Assembly: GCA_028284265.1 (NCBI GenBank)
Contig: JANQRZ010000003.1
Coordinates: 186,001 to 250,000 of the forward strand
Length of the DNA: 64,000 nucleotides
Source of the DNA: Rhodothermales bacterium
Lineage (GTDB): Bacteria; Bacteroidota; Rhodothermia; Rhodothermales; JANQRZ01
Reading direction: 5' to 3'
Shown: positions 53,099 through 62,019 of the stretch, one piece after another
Layout: the number at the start of each line of letters is the position of its first letter
How positions within the stretch are numbered: position 1 is the first letter of the stretch
Made by a program: the position numbers and the translations under genes
Notes under the pieces: model-generated
The model's database searches: none
The model's input: the letters and a program-made list of their open reading frames with translations, nothing else
Told to the model about the DNA's origin: nothing

Positions 53099-53169
53099 TG
53101 CCCGGTGGTGTAATGGCAGCACAGCAGGTTTTGGTCCTGTTAGTGGGGGTTCGAGTCCTCCCCGGGCAA
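53099..53169 (+). tRNA. trnQ: tRNA-Gln (anticodon UUG)
   Basis: The sequence folds as a cloverleaf of 71 nt. The acceptor stem TGCCCGG pairs with CCGGGCA, the D arm has GTGTAATGGCAGCAC, the anticodon loop is TTTTGGT (anticodon TTG), and the T arm is GGGGG-TTCGAGT-CCTCC with one G-U pair. The U1-A72 pair and discriminator A fit glutamine tRNA. The 3' CCA is not encoded. It lies 79 nt before prs. Confidence 0.96.
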
Positions 53170-53248
53170 CTTCCGAGAGGTCGTCCTCTCCGGTACCGTT
53201 CTCTCTCCGAGGCGGGCTTTTTTGTTTTTCACTCGCGCGCTCTGCACG

Positions 53249-54190
53249 GTGCTCTCCAACGATTTTCCCATATCGCTCTTCGCGGGCCGCTCCCACCCGG
53301 CGCTCGCGCAGGCCATTGCCCGCGCCTACGGGCAGGAACTCGGAGCCGTCACCATCAAGGATTTCTCCGATGGCGAGATCTACGTCCGCTACGGAGAGTC
53401 GATTCGCGGGACCGATCTGTTCATCATCCAGACGACGCCGCCCCCGGCGGACAACTGGCTGGAACTGCTCTTCCTCATTGACGCGGCGAAGCGGGCGAGT
53501 GCGGCGCGTGTCACGGCGGTGATGCCGTACTTCGGCTATGCGCGGCAGGACCGGAAGGACCAGCCCCGCGTCTCCATCGCCTCGAAGGCCCTTGCCAACG
53601 TCCTCACGACGGTCGGCGTGGACCGCATCCTGACGATGGACCTCCACGCCTCGCAGTTGCAGGGCTTCTTCGACATCCCGGTGGACCACCTCTACGGCTC
53701 CGCCGTGCTCATCGAGCACCTCCGCGAGCAGGCCGCTGACAACCTCGTCGTCGTGGCCCCGGATGTGGGATCGCTGAAGCTGGCCCGCGCCTACGCCAAG
53801 CGGCTCGATACCGAGCTGGCCCTCATCGACAAGCGGCGACCCCGCCAGAACGTCGCCGAGGTAATGAACATCATCGGCGATGTGCGCGGCAAGAACGTGC
53901 TGCTGCTTGATGACATGGTGGATACGGCGGGCACGCTGGTCTCCGCTGCGCAGGCGCTGCTCGACGCGGGCGCGCTGTCCATCGAAGCCGCGGCCACGCA
54001 CGCGCTGCTCTCCGGTCCGGCCTACGACCGGATCGAGGCCTCGCCGATCAGCCGCCTGCTCGTCACCGACACCGTGCCGCTTCAGCGGACCTCGGACAAG
54101 ATCGAGGTGATCTCCGTCGCCGACCACTTCGCCGACGCCATCCACCGCATCTACGCCGACGAGTCCGTCTCTACCCTTTTTATCCCGTAA
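53249..54190 (+). CDS. prs: Ribose-phosphate pyrophosphokinase
   Basis: The 313-residue enzyme makes PRPP from ribose-5-phosphate and ATP. Motifs: FAGRSHPALAQAIARAYGQE, IKDFSDGEIYVRYGESIRGT, YFGYARQDRKDQPRVSIASK, DLHASQLQGFFDIPVDHLYG and the PRPP loop LLLDDMVDTAGTLVSA. The start is the GTG at 53249, giving MLSNDFPISLFAG and the family's usual length; the frame also opens at a TTG 27 nt earlier. rplY follows at 27 bp, pth after it. This prs-rplY-pth order is common in bacteria. Confidence 0.94.
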   Translation: MLSNDFPISLFAGRSHPALAQAIARAYGQELGAVTIKDFSDGEIYVRYGESIRGTDLFIIQTTPPPADNWLELLFLIDAAKRASAARVTAVMPYFGYARQDRKDQPRVSIASKALANVLTTVGVDRILTMDLHASQLQGFFDIPVDHLYGSAVLIEHLREQAADNLVVVAPDVGSLKLARAYAKRLDTELALIDKRRPRQNVAEVMNIIGDVRGKNVLLLDDMVDTAGTLVSAAQALLDAGALSIEAAATHALLSGPAYDRIEASPISRLLVTDTVPLQRTSDKIEVISVADHFADAIHRIYADESVSTLFIP

Positions 54191-54217
54191 CGAACCCGGC
54201 TAACGAAGCCACGCATC

Positions 54218-54880
54218 ATGGACGCCATCACGATTGACGCGCAGCCGCGCGACACTGGCAAACGTGCCACCAAAGCCATCCGCCGCGCCGAAGAGGTGCC
54301 CTGCGTGCTCTACGGGCAGCACACCGATCCGGTCCACTTCCGCGTGCCGATCCTCGACCTGCGCCCGTTGATCTACACCGCCGAGACGCACGTCGTCTCG
54401 CTGAGTGTCGACGGCGAGTCGCACGACGCGATTGTCAAGAACATCGACTTCCACCCCGTCACGGACGTGCCGATCCACATGGACTTCCTCGCCCTCACGG
54501 CGGGCGAGACCTTGGACATGACGATCCCCGTCGTCACCGTCGGTATCGCCGCGGGCGTCAAGGCGGGCGGTATCCTCTCGCAGCCGCTCAACGAACTGGA
54601 GATCCGTTGCCTGCCGAAGCACATCCCCGGCCAGGTCGAAGTCGAGGTCACCACGCTGGAGATCGGCGACTCAATCCACGTCTCTGAACTGGAAGTCGAG
54701 AACGTCGAGATTCTGACGGATCCCGCCCGGACCGTGGTGTCGATCACCGCGCCGCGCGCCGAAGAGGAGCCGGAGGCAGAAGATGGCCTCCTGCTCGAAG
54801 GCGACGAGGGAGCCGCCGAGGCTGCCGAAGGTGGAGAGGGCGAGGCTGCCGACGCCGGCTCCGACGAAGCCGAAGGCTAA
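54218..54880 (+). CDS. rplY: 50S ribosomal protein L25 (Ctc/TL5 form)
   Basis: The 220-residue protein binds 5S rRNA. The N-terminal L25 domain has RDTGKRATKAIRRAEEVPCV, LYGQHTDPVHFRVPILDLRP and VSLSVDGESHDAIVKNIDFH. The C-terminal TL5 domain has IDMFL-type strands HMDFLALTAGETLDMTIPVV and GGILSQPLNELEIRCLPKHI. It ends in an acidic Glu/Ala tail of about 35 residues. The last gene gap, to pth, holds a 13-bp perfect hairpin. Confidence 0.93.
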   Translation: MDAITIDAQPRDTGKRATKAIRRAEEVPCVLYGQHTDPVHFRVPILDLRPLIYTAETHVVSLSVDGESHDAIVKNIDFHPVTDVPIHMDFLALTAGETLDMTIPVVTVGIAAGVKAGGILSQPLNELEIRCLPKHIPGQVEVEVTTLEIGDSIHVSELEVENVEILTDPARTVVSITAPRAEEEPEAEDGLLLEGDEGAAEAAEGGEGEAADAGSDEAEG

Positions 54881-54896
54881 ACCGCCACGCGAGCAT

Positions 54897-54951
54897 CGAG
54901 TGTCGAATGACGGGTGGTTGCCCAGTGCAGCCGCTCGACATTCGACACTCG
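54897..54951. repeat. Hairpin with 13-bp perfect arms between rplY and pth
   Basis: CGAGTGTCGAATG (54897-54909) is the exact reverse complement of 54939-54951, with a 29-nt loop. No T tract follows. Confidence 0.7.
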
Positions 54952-54967
54952 TTATTTCTCCCTCCTC

Positions 54968-55543
54968 ATGGCGCGTGCCAAGCGAATCATCATCGGGCTG
55001 GGCAACCCCGGACCCGACTACGAGGGCACCCGCCACAACGCCGGGTTCATGGTCGCCGATGCGGTGGCTCGAAAAGCAGGGCTTGCCTTCGAGGTTGGCG
55101 GCGGACCGTTTGCCAGCGCGTGGGGGAGCTACCGGGGCACGCCCATCGGGGTGGCCAAGCCACTGGACTTCATGAACCGTAGCGGTACTGCCGTCAAGAA
55201 GCTCGTCGCCCTGAGTCGCGTCGAGATCGAAGATGTCCTCGTGGTCTACGACGACCTCGCGCTCGATACGGGGCAGATCCGGCTCCGTCCGGGCGGCTCG
55301 GCGGGCGGACACAACGGCGTACAGGACATCATCGACCGGCTCAATTCGGCGAATTTTCCCCGTCTACGTGTCGGCATCGGGTCTAGCTTCCCGCGTGGCC
55401 GACAGGTCGATTACGTGCTCGCGCCGTTCGATGCCGACGAGCAACCCGTGATCGAGGAGGCGGTGGCGGCGGCGACGGAGGCGGCGCTCACGTTTGTCCG
55501 CGAGGGCCTGACAACGGCCATGAACCGATACAACCGGAGGTAG
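54968..55543 (+). CDS. pth: Peptidyl-tRNA hydrolase
   Basis: The 191-residue enzyme releases peptides from peptidyl-tRNA. [20 protein letters not shown] with Asn13, GTRHNAGF with catalytic His23, [35 protein letters not shown] and [13 protein letters not shown] are diagnostic. The C-terminus ([20 protein letters not shown]) is the usual one. The upstream ATG at 54914 has no homology. Confidence 0.96.
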   Translation: MARAKRIIIGLGNPGPDYEGTRHNAGFMVADAVARKAGLAFEVGGGPFASAWGSYRGTPIGVAKPLDFMNRSGTAVKKLVALSRVEIEDVLVVYDDLALDTGQIRLRPGGSAGGHNGVQDIIDRLNSANFPRLRVGIGSSFPRGRQVDYVLAPFDADEQPVIEEAVAAATEAALTFVREGLTTAMNRYNRR

Positions 55544-55550
55544 GGAGTTG

Positions 55551-55607
55551 GAGGTTGTGGGTTTGGGGTCCGAGACCCCACCGTTTCCCACGCCAAACTC
55601 AGAACCT
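55551..55607. repeat. Imperfect palindromic spacer before hppA
   Basis: GAGGTTGTGGGTTTGGGG (55551-55568) pairs with CGCCAAACTCAGAACCTC (55591-55608) with three mismatches; inside is a GGGGTC-CGA-GACCCC hairpin. Confidence 0.55.
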
Positions 55608-55646
55608 CTCACCCAAAACCCTTTCTCACCCACTAACCTTTTTCTC

Positions 55647-57770
<2,124 letters not shown>

Positions 57771-57793
57771 TCTTCAGACGAGATAGCTTCATC

Positions 57794-57842
57794 GAGAAGC
57801 CTGGTCTTGCGACGCTGGAGCGTCAGCAGGGCCGGGCTTCTC
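57794..57842 (+). terminator. Terminator after hppA
   Basis: GAGAAGCCTGGTCTTGC pairs fully with GCAGGGCCGGGCTTCTC if three G-U pairs are allowed, enclosing a GACGC-TGGA-GCGTC hairpin, then TGTTGTAT. It lies 24 nt after the stop. Confidence 0.65.
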
Positions 57843-57862
57843 TGTTGTATGGGTTGCTGAGT

Positions 57863-57912
57863 TTGCGCCTAAAGCACCATGATGGTTGCGCCTAAATCAC
57901 ATCATTGTGTGA
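57863..57912 (+). promoter_or_regulatory. Direct repeats and palindrome upstream of a T9SS gene
   Basis: TTGCGCCTAAAGCAC (57863-57877) and TTGCGCCTAAATCAC (57886-57900) are 15-mers with one difference, 23 bp apart. The second runs into TCACA-TCATTG-TGTGA (57897-57912), a perfect 5-bp palindrome. A promoter-like TTGCGA-16 bp-TAGGCT (57913-57940) follows. This looks like an operator region for the gene starting at 58005. Confidence 0.45.
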
Positions 57913-58004
57913 TTGCGATTCTGGTAGAATATGGTAGGCTACGTTGCCAGTCGTGCGTTCCGGCTTCGGCTTTCCGTTTTCGATCCTCCCAACCTCTTCG
58001 ATTC

Positions 58005-59153
58005 ATGAAAAGCATTCTACACAGTCTGGGTATTGCGGCTCTTCTGGTGGCCCTTGTTCCCACAGCGTCGGCACAGGTCACGCTTACGGCCTCGGCCAGC
58101 ACCATGGCAGTTCCGCAGGGCGGACAGGTCACATTCGATTACCAAGTGTGCAATGATCGTCCTGAGACGATCACAGGTGGACTTTACTACAAAGTGGCCG
58201 GCCCCGTGGCTGTCGGCTTGGTGTTGGTGCAGCCAGGCTCCGTGGCGAGCGGGGCGTGCTCGCCGAACCTCTCATTCACGTTGAACGTGCCGGGTAGCGC
58301 ACCGACGGGTAACTACGTCGTGCGACTGGAAGCACGCTTCAACCCAGGCACTTCACCCGTTGCCGGGCAGAGTTTCGATGTCCAAGTGACCCCAGCCGCA
58401 CGTCCGACAGGCTCGGCGACCGGGTGGTCAGTCGTTGACGTTGCACCGTGGCCTGAACTCGAAGCGATGCGAGGTGGCATCGTCGATATCACAGCATCTG
58501 CCGACACCGAGTCCGTTGCTCCGGGCGGTCAGGTCACATTCACCTATCAGGTGTGCAACAACGATGAGATAGAGCGCTCCGGCTCTGTGTTTTACCGCGT
58601 GCTCCGTCTGCCGAGTGGCACGCCGGTGACGGATGAGACCGTCGTGGTAAGTGGTTCGCTCGCGGCGATGACGTGCACCCCGGACCGCTCGTTTACGGTG
58701 AACGTGCCGGGTGCCGCGCCAGCAGGGAATTACCGGGTTAGGATCGGCGCTGGGCCTGCTCCCGGCTCGCCTGCTGCCAACGCCTTCGTCGAGATCGAAG
58801 TGACACCGGCGGCGCGTCTAGCAGGATCGGCGACGGACTGGTCGCTGGTCTCATCGGAAGCGTGGCCGAGCCTAGAAGCCGCAGCCACAACGGTTCCGGT
58901 CGGACTCGGCGCCTACCCCAACCCCTTCTCCCGTCAGACCACGCTGGCCTTCACGCTCGACGAAGCCGCCGACGTGCGGCTGGCGGTCTACGACGTGCTC
59001 GGGCGCGAGGTGGCGGTGCTGTCCGACGGGCCGCGCGAGGCCGGGGCGTTTGAGGTCGGCTTTGAGGCGGTGGACCTGCCGAGCGGGGTATACATGGTCC
59101 GGCTCGTGGCGGGCAGCGTCGTGGAGACGGTGTCGGTGACACTGGTGCGCTAG
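58005..59153 (+). CDS. Secreted T9SS cargo protein with two Ig-like repeats
   Basis: The protein has 382 residues, signal peptide MKSILHSLGIAALLVALVPT ending ASAQ. Two related domains of about 140 residues each: VTLTASASTMAVPQGGQVTF and ITASADTESVAPGGQVTFTY, both with YQVCN, SGxLAAMxCxPxxSF-like cores and VNVPGxAPxGNYxVR. They are CARDB/Ig-like beta-sandwiches with conserved Cys pairs. The end is a T9SS sorting domain (AYPNPFSRQTTLAF, VYDVLGREVAVLSDG, GVYMVRL, VTLVR). Function is unknown; probably adhesive or structural. Confidence 0.85.
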   Translation: MKSILHSLGIAALLVALVPTASAQVTLTASASTMAVPQGGQVTFDYQVCNDRPETITGGLYYKVAGPVAVGLVLVQPGSVASGACSPNLSFTLNVPGSAPTGNYVVRLEARFNPGTSPVAGQSFDVQVTPAARPTGSATGWSVVDVAPWPELEAMRGGIVDITASADTESVAPGGQVTFTYQVCNNDEIERSGSVFYRVLRLPSGTPVTDETVVVSGSLAAMTCTPDRSFTVNVPGAAPAGNYRVRIGAGPAPGSPAANAFVEIEVTPAARLAGSATDWSLVSSEAWPSLEAAATTVPVGLGAYPNPFSRQTTLAFTLDEAADVRLAVYDVLGREVAVLSDGPREAGAFEVGFEAVDLPSGVYMVRLVAGSVVETVSVTLVR

Positions 59154-59170
59154 GCCGATGAAAAGATGAG

Positions 59171-59209
59171 GCCCGGCTCTGCTATGTGCAGGGCCGGGCT
59201 TTCTTTTTT
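59171..59209 (+). terminator. Terminator after the T9SS gene
   Basis: GCCCGGCTCTGC pairs with GCAGGGCCGGGC (one T-G pair), 5-nt loop, then TTTCTTTTTT. It starts 18 nt after the stop codon; a clear intrinsic terminator. Confidence 0.88.
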
Positions 59210-59368
59210 GGTGTTCGGCGCTGTAGAATAAGCGGATACGACGTGACCCGTTTGAACAGGCTCCGACGCATGGTCAGGTCGTGAGGGGACGTTCGCGCTT
59301 TTCTCGCCTTGCTTGGTATAGAGGCAGCGATCCTCCTGTCTACCTCCCACACCCAACTCCCCCTTGCT

Positions 59369-60241
59369 ATGAAGAACGCGCTCAAGTGGACAGGCATCGT
59401 GATCGGTGGCCTGCTCACACTCCTGCTGGTCGCCCTCGGGGCGATGTATTTCATCGGCAGCTCGAACGTCGAGCGTACCTATGAGGTGCAGACCGCCAGC
59501 CTGACCCTCCCCACGGACTCCGCTTCCATCGCGCACGGGAAGCACCTCACAGAGATTTACGGTTGTGCAGACTGTCACGGTGCCGACTTCAGCGGTCAGG
59601 TGATGGCCGATGCGCCCCCGTTCCGTGTGGTCTCGTCGAACCTGACGAGTGGGGCGGGCGGCGTCGGGGCGCACTACACGCCGGAGGACTACGACCGGGC
59701 TATCCGGCACGGAGTGAAGGCGGACGGTCGGTCCGTACTCATCATGCCGTCGGCGGCGTATCACAAGTTGGGCGATGCCGACATCGGGGCGATCATCGCT
59801 TACCTCCAGCAGGTGCCACCCGTAGACAAAGAACTTCCGGCCACCGAGGTGCGTCCTCTCGGACGCCTCCTCTCAGCAGGGCCGTTCGATCCGGGCTTCG
59901 AGGTGAACATGGAACCGGCGCGCGTAGACGTTCCAGCCATCGGAGCGAATGCCGAGTATGGGGCTTACCTCTCCAGCCTGTGTGCCTATTGCCACGGCGA
60001 TAACCTCATGGGGATGGAGCAGCCGCCGGGACCCCCCGGTATGCCTCCATCGCCCGCTCTCGCGGCTGCCGGACAGTGGACGCTTGAAGAGTTCATGACG
60101 GCAGTGCGGACGGGGATGCGGCCGAGTGGCATAGAATTGAGAAAGGAGTTCATGCCGCGTTTTCCAGCGATGAATGATGTAGAGCTAGCTGCGCTCCATG
60201 CACATCTAGGTACGCTCCGTATGACCTCAAGTGATACCTGA
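59369..60241 (+). CDS. Membrane-anchored dihaem cytochrome c
   Basis: The 290-residue protein begins MKNALKWTGIVIGGLLTLLL, an N-terminal membrane anchor. Two class I haem c sites: CADCH (YGCADCHGADFSGQ) and CAYCH (SLCAYCHGDNLMGM). Domain 1 has the distal part PSAAYHKLGDADIGAIIAYL; domain 2 has GMRPSGIELRKEF and FPAMNDVELAALHAHLGTL. It should carry electrons on the periplasmic side. Convergent to the aminopeptidase gene, with 10 bp between. No oxidase or reductase partner is adjacent. Confidence 0.9.
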   Translation: MKNALKWTGIVIGGLLTLLLVALGAMYFIGSSNVERTYEVQTASLTLPTDSASIAHGKHLTEIYGCADCHGADFSGQVMADAPPFRVVSSNLTSGAGGVGAHYTPEDYDRAIRHGVKADGRSVLIMPSAAYHKLGDADIGAIIAYLQQVPPVDKELPATEVRPLGRLLSAGPFDPGFEVNMEPARVDVPAIGANAEYGAYLSSLCAYCHGDNLMGMEQPPGPPGMPPSPALAAAGQWTLEEFMTAVRTGMRPSGIELRKEFMPRFPAMNDVELAALHAHLGTLRMTSSDT

Positions 60242-60251
60242 ATCAGCCCGG

Positions 60252-61865
60252 TCACCTTGCCTTAACCGAGAGGGCAGCTAGTACGTTCACGTTCGGGTCG
60301 AGAAGAACGCTAAGTGGGGGCGCATCGAGCGGGATCGTGATGGTCTCGCTCGATGTGGTCACCTCGACGGTCTGGACTTGCATGCCCTCCGCCGTCATGA
60401 TGCCGATGTCGAGGGGAAACGTCCACACACCGCTCGTCTGCTGAAGCTCGATCGTAAGCGCCCCATCACCGTAGCTCCACATCGCGTCGAGATGGGGAAC
60501 GCCGGGGCGCTCGGTCCACTGGGCGAAGAAGTCGCCGAGCGGCTTGCCTGAGGTTTCTTCCATCCCCCGGCGCAGGTCGGTGGTGGTCACGTTCCCCCCG
60601 CGGTGCCGGTCATAGAAGAGGCGTAGCCCATCGAAGAATGCCTCGTCGCCGACGTGGTGGCGGAGTAGGTGGAGTGTCCAGCCGCCGCGCTGGTACGAGT
60701 TCGGGTTGAGGAGGTCGGTCGGGGCGACGTAGGCCGTGTCCACGAGCGGACGGGTCGGTTGGGCTTCGGCGAAGGCGACCACACGATCGCGATCGGTGCG
60801 GAGCCGGGCGTTCATCGCGTCGCGGCCATAAGTGAACTCGTGGTAGACGTGCGTGAGGTAGGTGGCGAAGCCTTCGGAGAGCCAGAGGTGCGGCCAGTCG
60901 CGTTCGGTGACGGCGTTGCCGAACCACTGGTGTGCTACCTCGTGCGCGATCAGGCTCTCACTCGACCGGGTGCCCGTGACCGAGTTCTCATCGTAGAAAA
61001 TGGCGCTCGCGTTTTCCATCCCGCCGTAGCGCGTCGTGGACTGCACGTTGGCGAGCTTGGCGAAGGGGTAGGGGCCAAGCAGCAGCGTAAACACTTCCAT
61101 CACCCGCTCAGCACGCTCGTAGTCGAAGAACCCGGCCTCGCGGTCCTGCGGGTACACCCACGACGCGACCGGCACGCCGCCCACTTCATCGACGTAGTCC
61201 ACCGCGAACTGCGCCACGCCGATCACCGCGATTTTGGTGGCAAGCGGGGCTGTTGACGCCCACCGCGTCAGGCGAAGGCCGCCGGGCAGGTCGGTCTCTT
61301 CCTTCAGCCGCCCGTTCGCTACCACCTGATAATGGTCCGGTGCGGTGATGGCCCACTCGATGAACGCCTTGTCCGAGGGGTGGTCGACGGTCGGGAGCCA
61401 GTGGCGGGCACGGTTGGGCCAGTTGTCGCCGAAGAAAGTCCGGTCACCGTGGCGGTTTTCGGAGATGATGAGACCATCGGCAGGTGTCCCGGCATAGGCG
61501 ATGGTATAGGTTCGCCGCTCTTCCGGCGTCGGCGGCGTCGCCACCGAGATCCAGAGCGTGTCGCCAACCTGCCCGAACTCGACGGGCTTGCCGTCCTCCA
61601 TGACGCCCTCGACCATCATGCCGGTACCCTCGTCCTTAGGTCCTACGAGGTCGAGGGCGAGTGCCGAGATGCTGGCAGCGAATCGTACGGCGACATCGGC
61701 TTCACCTTCGATGCGGTCCGTGTCGTCGGAGAGGGTGAGGCGGAAGGTGTAGCGCTCGACATCGACGCCGGGACGGTAGCCGTTGGAGGCAATGAGATCA
61801 GCAGGCGCAGGCTGCGCGATGGCTGGCGAAGCGATCAGGATGGCGAGGAGGATGAGGAAGCGCAT
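60252..61865 (-). CDS. Secreted M1 family aminopeptidase
   Basis: The 537-residue zinc enzyme has signal peptide MRFLILLAILIASPAIA. The substrate motif is GGMENASAIFYDE (residues 281-293, a GxMEN form). The zinc site is HEVAHQWFGN (His308, Glu309, His312) with Glu331 in LSEGFATYL. The C-terminal domain is short (GMEETSGKPLGDFFAQWTER). It removes N-terminal residues from peptides outside the cytoplasm. Length is shorter than aminopeptidase N because the helical C-terminal domain is lacking. Confidence 0.93.
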   Translation of the reverse strand: MRFLILLAILIASPAIAQPAPADLIASNGYRPGVDVERYTFRLTLSDDTDRIEGEADVAVRFAASISALALDLVGPKDEGTGMMVEGVMEDGKPVEFGQVGDTLWISVATPPTPEERRTYTIAYAGTPADGLIISENRHGDRTFFGDNWPNRARHWLPTVDHPSDKAFIEWAITAPDHYQVVANGRLKEETDLPGGLRLTRWASTAPLATKIAVIGVAQFAVDYVDEVGGVPVASWVYPQDREAGFFDYERAERVMEVFTLLLGPYPFAKLANVQSTTRYGGMENASAIFYDENSVTGTRSSESLIAHEVAHQWFGNAVTERDWPHLWLSEGFATYLTHVYHEFTYGRDAMNARLRTDRDRVVAFAEAQPTRPLVDTAYVAPTDLLNPNSYQRGGWTLHLLRHHVGDEAFFDGLRLFYDRHRGGNVTTTDLRRGMEETSGKPLGDFFAQWTERPGVPHLDAMWSYGDGALTIELQQTSGVWTFPLDIGIMTAEGMQVQTVEVTTSSETITIPLDAPPLSVLLDPNVNVLAALSVKAR

Positions 61866-62019
61866 GAGGAGGGAATGCGTGGAACGGAAACAATCAAGTT
61901 AACGAGACCGAGGTCCATCGTCTCACCCGCTACCGGACAATCTGGGGCAGGGCGGGGCGTTGTAGCGGGCGTATCTTATGATTCTGTGCCTCAGCTCTCC
62001 TCGGACACGCCCGACCCAC

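Noticed and set aside
53099-54190. tRNA gene as attachment site of an integrated element
   Set aside because: No repeat of the tRNA 3' end, integrase or composition change follows; normal prs, rplY and pth genes do.
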